NCBI RefSeq assembly: GCF_007827595.1
Contig: NZ_VISR01000009.1
Location: forward strand, 1 to 64,000
Reading direction: 5' to 3'
Length of the DNA: 64,000 nt
Source of the DNA: Streptomyces sp. BK340
GTDB taxonomy: Bacteria; Actinomycetota; Actinomycetes; Streptomycetales; Streptomycetaceae
In this document: piece by piece, positions 29,883 through 38,929 of the stretch
Layout: each line of letters begins with the position of its first letter
Position numbering within the stretch: position 1 is the stretch's first letter
The notes under the pieces: model-generated
What the model was told of the DNA's origin: nothing
Database searches by the model: none
The model's input: only the letters and a program-made list of their open reading frames with translations
Made by a program: the position numbers and the translations under genes

Positions 29883-31412
29883 TCACGCCGCTTCCGTCCG
29901 ATCCGCCGCCATCCCGGCCGCGTCGAGCAGGGCGGTCCCGACGATCAGATCGGCTCCGCCGAAGTCCGGATCGTCCAGCTCGGTCCCGTCGTCCACGGCG
30001 AACAACAGCTTCTCCTCGCCCTGGCGATACGCCGTACCCACGGCGGGACTGGCCGCGTGGACGGCCAGCAGGGCGACCAGGTACGCCAGATCGAACCCTC
30101 CGGAGTCCCTGGCCTCCGCCAGCAGCCCGGACAGTCTCCGCGGCGCATCGGCGGGCAGGTCCAGCAACTCCGTCGCCGCGGCCAGCTGTTCCTCGCTGAA
30201 CCGGCTGTCGTCCGGCGTCGCGATCAGGTCGGGCTCGGGCATCTCCGCTCCGAGGTGCTCCCGCTCCACCGGTGGCGTCAGCAGTATGTCGACGAGGTCG
30301 GTGACCCGCACCGACACCGGCGTACGCAACCCCGTGCCGTTGGCGAAGAACGCGTCCGTGACCCGGATCGCCTGCTCCAGGGGCAGCGGCAGCACGGGCG
30401 CGACGACGTGGCCGTACAGGTCCGTCCCGGAGGTCGCCGCGGGTGTGGCGAAGGCCTGGCGGTCCTGTTCGGCGCGGAACAGGGGGCCGGCCTCCAGCAG
30501 GCGCGACTGGAGCTGGGTGTGCCGCCGGATGCAGTCCTTGACGATGTCCACCAGCTCGGCGGCGCGCCGCTTGTGCTCGGACTCCTCGGTCTCGTCGCGG
30601 GCCTTGCGGATGTTGGTGAGGATCGCGTTCTCGTGGCGGTACCGGTCGGCCACGTGGTCCAGGGCCTCGGCGATCATGTCGGGCACGGCGCCCAGCCAGT
30701 CGACCGCGCGGACGTTGCGCCGGGTGGCCTCCAGAGCACGGCGCAGGGTCTCCGAGTACTGCACGGTGCGGTAGCGGGCCTGCTCGGCGGCGAGCTGGGC
30801 GTCGGCGAGGCGGCCGCGGTTGATCAGCACCTCCAGCTTGACCTCGGCGGCGATCTGCGCGCTGGTGACATCGGTGTCCAGGGCGCCGACCAGGACGTTG
30901 ACCGCCTCGTCCGTCGTACGGAGGTAGACCGTGCCGCCGGGGCCGGGGACCTCCTCGATCAGCTTGAAGTCGTAGTCACGGCGGACATAGGTGCCGTCCG
31001 GCGCGAAGGTGCCGTACACCGCGCGGAAGCCGCGGTCCACGCTGCCGACGTTGATCAGGTTCTCCAGGACCCAGCGGGCCACGCGCTCGTGCTCGGCCAC
31101 GGGGCGGTCCGGGGCCTGGGCCGCGATGCGCGGGACGAGCCGGGCGACGATCTGCTCGTGGTCGGCGCCCGTGTCGAAGTCCATGTTCAGCGTGACCAGG
31201 TCGATGGCGGACAGGGCCACCTCGGCCATGCCGTACACCGAGTACTCGCCGGCCAGATTGGCCTTGCGTGCGTCGAGGTCGTGCAGCGGCGCGGTGCAGG
31301 CGAGCGCGCGCAGCCGACGGGCCAGCCCCTCGTCGGCGGCCGGGCCCGGTGCCGGGCGCGGTCCCGCGCTGAGCTGGGCCGGAACGCTGTCCGTCGATGC
31401 AGGCGAAGTCAC
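29883..31412 (-). CDS. probable MukF/JetA-like kleisin subunit
   Basis: This 509-residue protein is first in the SMC-like operon. The N-terminal third looks like winged-helix folds (EYSVYGMAEVALSAIDLV, RDYDFKLIEEV). The middle is a long helical bundle with an AAEVKLEVLINRGRL stretch and AQLAAEQARYRTVQYSETLRRALEA-type repeats, resembling MukF/MksF. The C-terminal part is acidic and helical. The GTG at 31412 (VTSPAS) is chosen; an upstream TTG extension is unlikely. Order and sizes (509, 298, 1556) parallel jetA-jetB-jetC, but no jetD-like nuclease gene follows or precedes. Kleisin assignment is inferred from architecture, not from a recognised motif. Confidence 0.6.
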   Translation of the reverse strand: MTSPASTDSVPAQLSAGPRPAPGPAADEGLARRLRALACTAPLHDLDARKANLAGEYSVYGMAEVALSAIDLVTLNMDFDTGADHEQIVARLVPRIAAQAPDRPVAEHERVARWVLENLINVGSVDRGFRAVYGTFAPDGTYVRRDYDFKLIEEVPGPGGTVYLRTTDEAVNVLVGALDTDVTSAQIAAEVKLEVLINRGRLADAQLAAEQARYRTVQYSETLRRALEATRRNVRAVDWLGAVPDMIAEALDHVADRYRHENAILTNIRKARDETEESEHKRRAAELVDIVKDCIRRHTQLQSRLLEAGPLFRAEQDRQAFATPAATSGTDLYGHVVAPVLPLPLEQAIRVTDAFFANGTGLRTPVSVRVTDLVDILLTPPVEREHLGAEMPEPDLIATPDDSRFSEEQLAAATELLDLPADAPRRLSGLLAEARDSGGFDLAYLVALLAVHAASPAVGTAYRQGEEKLLFAVDDGTELDDPDFGGADLIVGTALLDAAGMAADRTEAA

Positions 31413-31508
31413 GGTGCACAGACTAGGTCCTCGGTCTGACAACGACTAAAACGGCGCAGAAACGACGGCCGTCACGGACGCTGAAGAGGCGCCGGTGCGC
31501 TTCGCCGC

Positions 31509-32216
31509 TCAGGAGGCGCCGGTGCCGTCCTCGCCGACCCGCCGCAGGTACACCTCGACGACCCGCTCCAGCGAGTCCGTGAGGTAGGTCTCCAGCAGCC
31601 GCTCCGCGCCGCGCCGGTCCCCGTCCTGCAGCGCCTGCAGGATCTGCCGGTTGCGGGCGAGGTAGGGCTCGTGCAGCCGACGCGGGTCGTCCACGACGTG
31701 GAAGGCGAGCCGCAGCTCGGCGAAGACACTGCGCATCAGCTCGTCGGTGCGTTCGCTGCCGGCGAGGGCGACCAGTTCCCGGTGGAAGTGGATGTTGGCC
31801 GTACCCAGCGCTTTCCAGTCATTCTCGTGGGTCGCCAGCTGCCCCTCGGTGACGGCGGCGGCCAGGCCGTCGAGCGGGTACGGCGGCTCGCCGAGGCCCC
31901 GGACGACCGCGCACTCGACGAGGGCCCGGGTGCGGTAGATGTCCTCGACGTCCTCCACGGTCAGGACCCGGACGAAGACCCCGCGGTTGAGTTCGTGGAC
32001 GAGCAGACGCTCATGGGTGAGCAGCCGGAACGCCTCGCGCAGGGTGTTGCGGGAGACCCCCAGCGCGCCGCCGATGGCGTCCTCGGACAGGCGGGTGCCC
32101 GGCGGGAAATAGCCCTCGGCGATCCGGCTCCGGAGGATGTCGGAGACCCGTTCGGCGGTGCTGGTGCGCCCCAGGAGGGCACGGTCGTCGGCCAGTCCCG
32201 TCAGCTGCTCTGCCAT
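31509..32216 (-). CDS. GntR-family (FCD domain) transcriptional regulator
   Basis: This 235-residue regulator has an N-terminal winged helix (ILRSRIAEGYFPPGTRLSE, GVSRNTLREAFRLL) and a C-terminal all-helical FCD ligand domain with the metal-binding-type histidines in FHRELVALAG. It is divergent from the MFS-DUF1445-pxpABC cluster. A perfect operator-like palindrome matching TNGTNNNACNA lies in the shared intergenic region, so it most likely represses the cluster and itself, with 5-oxoproline or a related acid as a plausible effector. It also sits upstream of the SMC-like operon on the same strand, but no link in function is evident. Confidence 0.92.
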   Translation of the reverse strand: MAEQLTGLADDRALLGRTSTAERVSDILRSRIAEGYFPPGTRLSEDAIGGALGVSRNTLREAFRLLTHERLLVHELNRGVFVRVLTVEDVEDIYRTRALVECAVVRGLGEPPYPLDGLAAAVTEGQLATHENDWKALGTANIHFHRELVALAGSERTDELMRSVFAELRLAFHVVDDPRRLHEPYLARNRQILQALQDGDRRGAERLLETYLTDSLERVVEVYLRRVGEDGTGAS

Positions 32217-32260
32217 GCCCGGAATTCAATCGCAGACCCCGGAACGAGACAACGTAGGTA

Positions 32261-32290
32261 TTGAAGGATCGTTGAACGATCCTCTACGGT
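32261..32290 (+). promoter_or_regulatory. promoter with GntR operator for the pxp cluster
   Basis: The hexamers TTGAAG (32261-32266) and TACGGT (32285-32290) are spaced 18 bases apart and read toward the MFS gene. Between them lies the perfect inverted repeat AGGATCGTT-G-AACGATCCT (32265-32283). Its core TCGTTGAACGA matches the FCD/FadR-type consensus TNGTNNNACNA at every fixed position. A repressor bound here would block RNA polymerase. Confidence 0.75.
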
Positions 32291-32379
32291 GCTCCGCACG
32301 CAACAGCTTCAGCACGGCACAGCTTCCGCACGGCACTGCTCAGTTCCCGCACCCTCCGTCCCTTCTCTGCGAGGTGCCC

Positions 32380-33699
32380 ATGAGCACGACCCCTCCGCCC
32401 CGGCCGGTGACCGCGGGCGCACGACCGGAACAGGGTGAACGCGCCGCCGAGGACGGCGCGTTCGGCTGGCTGCACGCCCTCGGCCCGAACGGCCGGCGCG
32501 CCTTCGCCGGAGCTTTCGGCGGATATGCCCTGGATTCATACGACTACTTCACGCTGCCGCTGAGCATGGTGGCGCTCGCCGCGTACTTCGGCCTGGACAG
32601 CGGCCAGACCGCCCTGTTCACCACCGTCACGCTGGTGGTCTCCGCGATCGGCGGTGCCGTGGCGGGCGTGATCGCGGACCGCGTGGGCCGCGTCCGGGCC
32701 CTGATGATCACCGTGATCACGTACGCGGTCTTCACCGTGGCCTGCGGTTTCGCGCCCGACTACGAAACGCTGCTCGTCTTCCGGGCCCTGCAGGGGCTCG
32801 GCTTCGGGGGCGAGTGGGCGGTCGGGGCGATCCTGGTCGCCGAGTACGCGAGCGCGAAGCACCGGGGCCGTACCCTCGGCGCGGTCCAGAGTTCCTGGGC
32901 GGTCGGCTGGGCGCTGGCGGCGATCGTCTACACGCTGGTGTTCTCCTTCGCCGGCGACGATCTGGCCTGGCGCGTCATGTTCTGGACCGGGGCGCTGCCC
33001 GCGCTGCTCGTGGTGTGGCTGCGCCGGCGGGTGCACGACGCGCCCGAGGCGACGGCGGCCCGTGAACAGAGCCCCCGGAGCGGCTCGTTCGCGGCGATCT
33101 TCCGGCCCGGCAGGGACGGCGAGCCCGGTCTGCTGCGCACCACGGTCTTCGCCGGCCTGCTGTCCACCGGCGTGCAGGGCGGCTACTACACGCTGGCGAC
33201 CTGGGTGCCGACGTACCTGAAGACCGAACGCGGCCTGTCCGTCGTCGGCACCGGCGGCTATCTGACCTTCCTGATCTCGGGCGCCTTCCTCGGCTACCTG
33301 ACCGGCGGCCACCTCACCGACCGGCTCGGCCGGCGCCGCAACATCTGGCTGTTCGCCCTGCTCTCGGCCGTGTGCATCCTCGCGTACGCGAACATCCCGC
33401 ACGGCGCCGACACCCTGCTGCTGGTGCTCGGTTTCCCGCTCGGCTTCTGCATGTCGGCGATCTTCAGCGGCTTCGGCTCCTACCTGAGCGAGCTGTACCC
33501 GACGGCGGTGCGCGGCACCGGGCAGGGCTTCACGTACAACGCGGGCCGCGCGGTGGGCGCGGTGTTCCCGACCCTGGTGGGCTTCCTGGCCGACAGCTGG
33601 GGCGTGGGCGGTGCGCTGGTCTTCGGCGCGATCGGCTACGGCCTCGCGGCGGTTGCGCTGCTCGGGCTGCCGGAGACGCGCGGGAAGGAGCTGGCGTGA
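32380..33699 (+). CDS. MFS transporter (pxp cluster)
   Basis: This 439-residue permease of the major facilitator superfamily has about 12 membrane segments. The family loop motif reads [12 protein letters not shown] between segments 2 and 3, and segment 4-5 has [16 protein letters not shown] as in sialate/lactate/aromatic-acid type carriers. The ATG (MSTTPPP) follows GAGG. It heads the operon MFS-DUF1445-pxpA-pxpB-pxpC, so it probably imports 5-oxoproline or a precursor; in Bacillus the equivalent cluster has an Nramp-type carrier instead. The substrate is inferred from context only. Its stop overlaps the next start (GTGA). Confidence 0.9.
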   Translation: MSTTPPPRPVTAGARPEQGERAAEDGAFGWLHALGPNGRRAFAGAFGGYALDSYDYFTLPLSMVALAAYFGLDSGQTALFTTVTLVVSAIGGAVAGVIADRVGRVRALMITVITYAVFTVACGFAPDYETLLVFRALQGLGFGGEWAVGAILVAEYASAKHRGRTLGAVQSSWAVGWALAAIVYTLVFSFAGDDLAWRVMFWTGALPALLVVWLRRRVHDAPEATAAREQSPRSGSFAAIFRPGRDGEPGLLRTTVFAGLLSTGVQGGYYTLATWVPTYLKTERGLSVVGTGGYLTFLISGAFLGYLTGGHLTDRLGRRRNIWLFALLSAVCILAYANIPHGADTLLLVLGFPLGFCMSAIFSGFGSYLSELYPTAVRGTGQGFTYNAGRAVGAVFPTLVGFLADSWGVGGALVFGAIGYGLAAVALLGLPETRGKELA

Positions 33700-34535
33700 C
33701 GCGGGTGAACCGTACCGAGGACCGGCCCGTGACCCTCGTCGACGCGCACGCGCACGCGTGGAGCGCGAAAACGGCGCGGGCCCGCTTCCGGGAGGGCCTG
33801 GCGGGCCCCACGGCCGGTGTCGCGGCAGGCAGCACACAGGCGAACCTGATCTCGGTGCCGGCCGACTGGGCCTACGACATGCTGCTGTTCTGCCAGCGCA
33901 ACCCGAAGCCGTGTCCGGTGCTGGACGTCACGGACGCGGGCGCCACCACCACCGTCCTCGCGGAGGGCGCGGACCTGCGCACCGACCTGCCGCGCTACCG
34001 GGTGTGGCAGGACGGCGAGCTGGTCGAGGAGCCTACGGACGTGCGCGCGCGCTGGCGGGACGACCTGGTGTCGTTCCTGCTCGGCTGCAGCTTCACCTTC
34101 GAGTGGGCGCTGGCCCGTGCGGGTGTCCCGATCCGGCACGTCGACCAGGGCCGCAACGTGCCGATGTACGTGACCGGCAGGCAGTGCCGCCCGGCGGGCC
34201 GGCTGCGCGGCCCGATGGTGGTGTCCATGCGCCCGGTGCCGCCCGAGCACCTGCGCACCGCGATCCGGGAGAGCGGCCTGCTGCCGGCCGTGCACGGCGG
34301 CCCCGTGCACTGCGGCGATCCCGCGGCTCTCGGCATCGCGGACCTCGGCCGGCCCGACTTCGGCGACCCGGTGGACGCCGCTCCCGACGACATCCCGGTG
34401 TTCTGGGCCTGCGGCGTGACCCCGCAGGCGGCCGTGATGGCCTCGCGACCGCCGTTCGCCATCACCCACGCACCGGGCCGGATGTTCCTGACCGACGCCC
34501 GCGACGAGCAGTACCGCGTGGTGGGCGTCGACTGA
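33696..34535 (+). CDS. DUF1445 putative hydro-lyase (YcsI-like)
   Basis: This 279-residue protein of the DUF1445 / putative hydro-lyase family has the conserved segments [31 protein letters not shown] and GRNVPMYVT. Relatives include mammalian D-glutamate cyclase and B. subtilis YcsI, which sits with the pxp (ycsF-kipIA) genes. The reaction here is probably conversion of glutamate-like and 5-oxoproline-like compounds, which fits the neighbours. The GTG start overlaps the MFS stop; GTGs at 33708 and 33729 are alternatives. Confidence 0.85.
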   Translation: MTRVNRTEDRPVTLVDAHAHAWSAKTARARFREGLAGPTAGVAAGSTQANLISVPADWAYDMLLFCQRNPKPCPVLDVTDAGATTTVLAEGADLRTDLPRYRVWQDGELVEEPTDVRARWRDDLVSFLLGCSFTFEWALARAGVPIRHVDQGRNVPMYVTGRQCRPAGRLRGPMVVSMRPVPPEHLRTAIRESGLLPAVHGGPVHCGDPAALGIADLGRPDFGDPVDAAPDDIPVFWACGVTPQAAVMASRPPFAITHAPGRMFLTDARDEQYRVVGVD

Positions 34536-34599
34536 CACCGGCGAGCCGGCCGAGGCCGGCGAGCAGTACCCGACACGAGAACCGGAGACACGGAAGACC

Positions 34600-35358
34600 A
34601 TGACCGCGATCGATCTGAACGCCGACCTCGGCGAGGGCTTCGGCCGCTGGCGGCTGACCGACGACGAACAGTTGCTGTCCGTCGTCACCAGCGCCAACGT
34701 GGCCTGCGGGTTCCACGCCGGCGACGCGGCCACCATGCGCCGGGTGTGCGAGCTGGCCGCCGAGCGCGGGGTGACGATCGGCGCGCAGGTCTCCTACCGG
34801 GACCTCGCCGGGTTCGGGCGGCGCGCGATGGACGTGCCGCCCGCCGAGCTGGCGGCCGAAGTGGCCTATCAGATCGGTGCCCTGGAGGTGTTCGCGCGGG
34901 CCGCGGGCGCGCGCGTGGCGTACGTCAAGCCGCACGGCGCGCTCTACAACCGGGTCGTGCACGACGAGGAGCAGGCCGCGGCCGTGGTCGACGGCGTCCT
35001 CCTGGCAGACGGTTCGCTGCCGGTGCTCGGGCTGCCCGGCTCGCGGGTCCTGGAGCTGGCCGCCGGGGCGGGGCTGCCGGCCGTCACGGAGGCGTTCGCC
35101 GACCGCGCCTACACCGACGAGGGCACGCTGGTGCCGCGCGACCGGGACGGCGCCGTGGTGACCGATCCGGACGCCGTGGTGGAGCGCTCGGTGAGCCTCG
35201 CGCGCTCAGGCACGGTGGCGGCGCACTCCGGCGCGCACATCCGGGTACGCGCCCGCTCGCTGTGCCTGCACGGCGATACGCCCGGTGCGGTCGAGCTGGC
35301 CCGCCGGGTGCGCGAGCGGCTGGGGGCGGCAGGCGTGCGGGTGGAGGCCTTCGCATGA
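34600..35358 (+). CDS. pxpA: 5-oxoprolinase subunit A (LamB/YcsF family)
   Basis: PxpA is one of three subunits of the bacterial ATP-dependent 5-oxoprolinase that hydrolyses 5-oxoproline to glutamate. The 252-residue protein has the family hallmarks IDLNADLGEGFGRW at the start, ANVACGFHAGD and VKPHGALYN, giving the metal-binding and catalytic residues of a TIM-like barrel. A GGAGAC site precedes the ATG. Its last codons overlap pxpB by four bases. It belongs to the GntR-controlled operon. Confidence 0.95.
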   Translation: MTAIDLNADLGEGFGRWRLTDDEQLLSVVTSANVACGFHAGDAATMRRVCELAAERGVTIGAQVSYRDLAGFGRRAMDVPPAELAAEVAYQIGALEVFARAAGARVAYVKPHGALYNRVVHDEEQAAAVVDGVLLADGSLPVLGLPGSRVLELAAGAGLPAVTEAFADRAYTDEGTLVPRDRDGAVVTDPDAVVERSVSLARSGTVAAHSGAHIRVRARSLCLHGDTPGAVELARRVRERLGAAGVRVEAFA

Positions 35359-35972
35359 GGGCCTTTCCCGTCGGTGACGACGCCCTGCTGGTGGAGGTCG
35401 CCTCGGGCGAGCAGGCACAGGCCCTGCACGCGGAGCTGCTGCGGCGGCGCGCGGAGGGTTCGCTGACCGTCCGGGAGATCGTCCCGGCGGCCCGTACGGT
35501 CCTGCTCGACGGCCTGGCCGACCCGGTCCGTTGGGCATCCGAACTGACCTCCTCCGAGATACCTCCCGCTCCCCCGCGCGCACGGGAGCTGATCGAGCTG
35601 CCCGTGCGGTACGACGGTCCGGACCTCGCCGAGGTCGCCGCGCACTGGAAGGTGTCCGAGCACGAGGTGGCCCGGATCCACGCCGGCACCGAGTTCACCG
35701 TGGCCTTCTGCGGGTTCGCACCCGGCTTCGGCTATCTCACCGGGCTGCCCGCCCGCTACGACGTCCCGCGCCGGGCCACCCCGCGCACGGCGGTACCGGT
35801 AGGTGCCGTGGCGCTGGCGGGGCCGTACACGGGCGTGTACCCGCGTTCCTCGCCGGGCGGCTGGCAGCTGATCGGCACGGCGGAGGCGGTGCTGTGGGAC
35901 CACGCGCGCGTACCGGCCGCGCTGCTCTCACCGGGCGCGCGCGTGCGCTTCGTACCGGTGGGTGAGGCGTGA
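35355..35972 (+). CDS. pxpB: 5-oxoprolinase subunit B (KipI family)
   Basis: This 205-residue protein of the KipI/allophanate-hydrolase subunit 1 family has the diagnostic motif FCGFAPGFGYL, followed by PRRATPRTAVPVGAVALAG. With PxpC it forms the ATP-using part that activates 5-oxoproline for PxpA. ATG overlaps the pxpA stop (ATGA). In Bacillus the homologue also inhibits the sporulation kinase KinA, but such a role is not implied here. Confidence 0.94.
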   Translation: MRAFPVGDDALLVEVASGEQAQALHAELLRRRAEGSLTVREIVPAARTVLLDGLADPVRWASELTSSEIPPAPPRARELIELPVRYDGPDLAEVAAHWKVSEHEVARIHAGTEFTVAFCGFAPGFGYLTGLPARYDVPRRATPRTAVPVGAVALAGPYTGVYPRSSPGGWQLIGTAEAVLWDHARVPAALLSPGARVRFVPVGEA

Positions 35973-36012
35973 CCGGCCGTCCCCGCGACAGCCTCGCGCC
36001 CATGGGGGCCGT

Positions 36013-36882
36013 ATGACCGACCGTGCTCTCGTCGTCGTGCGGGCCGGGGCGCTGACCACCGTGCAGGACCGCGGGCGGCCCGGGTACGCGCACCTCGGCG
36101 TGCCCCGCTCCGGAGCGCTCGACCCGCGGGCGGCGGCCCTCGTCAACCGGCTGGCCGGCAATCCGCCGGACGCGGCCGTCCTGGAGACCACCCTCGACGG
36201 CTGTGCCCTGCGCCCCCGTTCGACGGTGACCGTGGCGATCGGGGGCGCGCCCTGCCCGGTCACCGTGGGCGGCCGCCCGGCGGCCTGGGGCGCCCCGGTC
36301 ACCGTGCCCGCCGGTGCGCTGCTGGAGGTGGGGGCGGCGGTGGCCGGTGTCCGCGCCTATGTGGCCGTGTCCGGGGGCATCGCGGTGGAGCCGGTCCTCG
36401 GCAGCCGTGCCACCGACCTGCTGTCCGGCCTCGGCCCCGCACCGCTCACGGACGGCAGGGTGCTGCCGCTGGGCACCCCGGCCGGCCCTCCCGCGCGCGT
36501 GGACGCCGTCCCGCAGCCGCGTCCGCCGGCCGAACTCGTGCTCCGGGTGACTCCGGGCCCGCGCGACGACTGGTTCACCGCGCGCGCGGTCCGGGAGCTG
36601 ACCACGCGCGCGTACCGGGTGTCCTCGGCGAGCAACCGGATCGGTCTGCGCACCGAGGGGCCCGCCCTGGAGCGGGCCCGGACCGGCGAACTCCCCAGTG
36701 AGGGGATGGTGCTCGGCGCGGTCCAGGTACCACCGGACGGCCGTCCGGTGGTGTTCCTGGCCGACCATCCGACCACCGGGGGCTATCCGGTGATCGCGGT
36801 GGTCCGCGGCGCCGATCTCCCGGCGGCCGCGCAGGCGGTCCCGGGCACCACGGTGCGGTTCGTGGCGGTGCGGCGCCGCTGA
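36013..36882 (+). CDS. pxpC: 5-oxoprolinase subunit C (KipA family)
   Basis: This 289-residue protein of the KipA/biotin-dependent carboxyltransferase-like family carries VQDRGRPGYAHLGVPRSGA near the N terminus, RAYVAVSGGI and, near the C terminus, VFLADHPTTGGYPVIAVV. It pairs with PxpB. The ATG (MTDRAL) with GGGGGCCGT upstream is chosen. The last 100 bases overlap the 3' end of the convergent SGNH hydrolase gene, an unusual tail-to-tail arrangement with no terminator between. Confidence 0.94.
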   Translation: MTDRALVVVRAGALTTVQDRGRPGYAHLGVPRSGALDPRAAALVNRLAGNPPDAAVLETTLDGCALRPRSTVTVAIGGAPCPVTVGGRPAAWGAPVTVPAGALLEVGAAVAGVRAYVAVSGGIAVEPVLGSRATDLLSGLGPAPLTDGRVLPLGTPAGPPARVDAVPQPRPPAELVLRVTPGPRDDWFTARAVRELTTRAYRVSSASNRIGLRTEGPALERARTGELPSEGMVLGAVQVPPDGRPVVFLADHPTTGGYPVIAVVRGADLPAAAQAVPGTTVRFVAVRRR

Positions 36883-37751
36883 GCCTCGGCGTCGGCACCG
36901 CCGGTGTCCGGCTGCTCCGTCCTCGTCAGCGCGGCCAGCGCCTCGGACACGGCGGCGGAGGCGTGCAGGTCCAGGCGGGCGCTGGTGCCCCGCGCGCGGT
37001 GGCGCACTTCGTCGGCGGCCAGCCGCAGCAGCTGCGGCAGCAGATCGTTGCAGCGCCGGATCACCCAGGCGGTGCCGGCGGTGGCGAGCCACAGCAGGCT
37101 CGCCGAGCGGGTCGGGGCGGGGAACTCCGGTACGGGCGACGGCGGCGCGCCGCCGGCCCGGCCCGCCACGGTGAGCAGGCGGTGGAAGTGCACGGCGAGC
37201 TGCCGGTGCCCGCGCTCGCCCGGGTGCAGCCGGTCCGCGCTCCACAGGGCGCGGTCGGTGAGCCAGGTGCCCTCCGCGGCGTGCAGGTGGACGGCCCCGT
37301 ACCGGTCGGACAGCTCGTGGACGACCGCGTTGACCGCCCGCTGCCGGCGGGCCAGCGGGCGGGCGAGGGCGCCCGGGAGGCCGAGCATCGCGCCCGGATC
37401 GGGCAGACAGGCGGTGAGGAGCGTGGCGCCCTGGGCGGTGAAGGCCGCGTACACCTGGTCGAGCCGGTCGGCCACGGCGTGGATGTCGAAGGTGTGGCGC
37501 AGCGTGTCGTTGACGCCGATGACCACGGACACCACGTCGGGGCGCAGTTCGAGACCGGCCGGGGTCTGCCGTTCGAGCACGTCCCGTGTCTGCGCCCCGC
37601 TGACGGCGAGGTTCGTGAACTCCACCTGTCCGGCGTCCTCGGCGAGACCGTCGGCCAGCAGCGCCGCCCAGCCCCGCCAGCCGTCCCCGGCCGGGTCGCC
37701 GACGCCCTCGGTGAGCGAGTCGCCGAGGGCCACGAAGCGGACGGATCTCAT
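36783..37751 (-). CDS. SGNH/GDSL-type esterase-lipase
   Basis: This 322-residue SGNH hydrolase starts MRSVRFVALGDSLTEG, with catalytic Ser in GDSLTEG. The Gly and Asn blocks are in NLAVSGAQ and VIGVNDTLR, and the Asp/His pair in SADRLHPGERGH. No signal peptide is visible, so it is probably cytoplasmic and may deacylate lipid or sugar esters. Its ATG overlaps the stop of the upstream glycosyltransferase gene, so it is third in a GT-GT-SGNH operon. The last 30 or so residues are read from sequence antisense to pxpC and look like non-conserved tail. Confidence 0.87.
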   Translation of the reverse strand: MRSVRFVALGDSLTEGVGDPAGDGWRGWAALLADGLAEDAGQVEFTNLAVSGAQTRDVLERQTPAGLELRPDVVSVVIGVNDTLRHTFDIHAVADRLDQVYAAFTAQGATLLTACLPDPGAMLGLPGALARPLARRQRAVNAVVHELSDRYGAVHLHAAEGTWLTDRALWSADRLHPGERGHRQLAVHFHRLLTVAGRAGGAPPSPVPEFPAPTRSASLLWLATAGTAWVIRRCNDLLPQLLRLAADEVRHRARGTSARLDLHASAAVSEALAALTRTEQPDTGGADAEAQRRRTATNRTVVPGTACAAAGRSAPRTTAITG

Positions 37752-38929
37752 GCCACGCCCTCCCGGGCACCGGGCCGGGCCGGGGCGTCGGCGCGCTTCA
37801 GTACCTCCGCGTCGTGCGCCGCGAGGAACGCCTCCACCGCCGTTCCCCAGCCGAAGCACTCCGCACGCGCGCGTGCCGCCTCCCGCCGCTCGGGCTCGGT
37901 GCGCGACAGGAGCAGTTCCACGGCGTCCGCGAACGCGTCCGCGCGGTCGGCGGCAGCGGCTCCCGCGGCCCCGATCACCTCGGGCAGCGCCGACGAGGCG
38001 CTGGCCACCACGGGTGTCCCGCACGCCAGCGCCTCCAGGGCGGCCAGCCCGAAGGTCTCGGCGGGTCCGGGTGCCAGGCACACGTCGGCGGACGCCTGGA
38101 GCGCCCCGAGGGCGGCCCGGTCGGCGACGTACCCCAGGAACTTCACCGGCAGCCCGCGCTCCCGCGCGCGCTGCTCGAGCCGGGCCCGCAGCGGGCCGTC
38201 CCCGGCCACCACGAGCACCGCCCGCCTGCCGCGGCGCAGCAGTGCCTCCAGGGCGTCCAGGGCGGTGCCGGGCCGCTTCTCCACGGACAGCCGGGAGCAC
38301 ATCACGAGCAGTGCCTCGTTCCCGCGCGCGTGCAGCGCGCGCAGCGCCGGGTCCCGCAGCGCGGGGTGGCGTTCCATCAGGTCGACGCCGAGGGGGGCGC
38401 GTACGACGTTGCGCGCGCCGATCCGTACGAACTCGCGCTCGGCGAACTCCGTGGTGCACACGATCCGTGAGTAGACGTGCGCGGTGCGGGTGTTGAGGGA
38501 GTCCGCCGTCCGCGCGGCGAGCTTCTCGGACAGGCCCCAGGTGCGCAGCACGCCGTCGGCGGTCTCGTGGGAGACCATCACGGCGGGCACGCGCGCGCGG
38601 CGCGCCCAGCGGCCGGTCCACCGCAGGGTGGTGCGGTCGGAGACCTCCAGACGGTCCGGGGCCAGGTCCTCCAGGACGGCGGCCACGCGCCGCTTGTCGG
38701 TCAGGACGCGGTAACCGCCGGTGCCGGGCAGCACCGGTCCGGGCAGGGTGATGACCCGGCCCTGCTCCGTGTCGCGGTCGGTGTGCCGCTCGCCCGGCAC
38801 GATGAGCACCGGCTCGTGGCCCGCGGCCCGGAAGCCCTTGCCCAGTTCGTGCAGGGCCGTGCGCAGGCCGCCGGAGGCCGGGGTGACGAAGTTGGCCAGC
38901 CGGACGATGCGCAGGGGTGAGCCGGTCAT
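37748..38929 (-). CDS. glycosyltransferase family 4
   Basis: This 393-residue GT-B glycosyltransferase has the N-terminal acceptor domain opening with ANFVTPASGGLRTALHELG. Its C-terminal nucleotide-sugar domain has the typical LAPGPAETFGLAALEALACG motif. The E-x7-E retaining motif (ETFGLAALE) is intact. It lies between another GT4 gene and an SGNH hydrolase gene with four-base overlaps on both sides, so the three act in one pathway, probably assembly of a mannosylated lipid or envelope glycolipid. The exact sugar and acceptor cannot be deduced. Confidence 0.9.
   Translation of the reverse strand: MTGSPLRIVRLANFVTPASGGLRTALHELGKGFRAAGHEPVLIVPGERHTDRDTEQGRVITLPGPVLPGTGGYRVLTDKRRVAAVLEDLAPDRLEVSDRTTLRWTGRWARRARVPAVMVSHETADGVLRTWGLSEKLAARTADSLNTRTAHVYSRIVCTTEFAEREFVRIGARNVVRAPLGVDLMERHPALRDPALRALHARGNEALLVMCSRLSVEKRPGTALDALEALLRRGRRAVLVVAGDGPLRARLEQRARERGLPVKFLGYVADRAALGALQASADVCLAPGPAETFGLAALEALACGTPVVASASSALPEVIGAAGAAAADRADAFADAVELLLSRTEPERREAARARAECFGWGTAVEAFLAAHDAEVLKRADAPARPGAREGVA

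Noticed and set aside
29766-31439. Plus-strand open frame of 557 codons
   Set aside because: It is antisense to the kleisin-like gene; no ribosome site or family features are visible.
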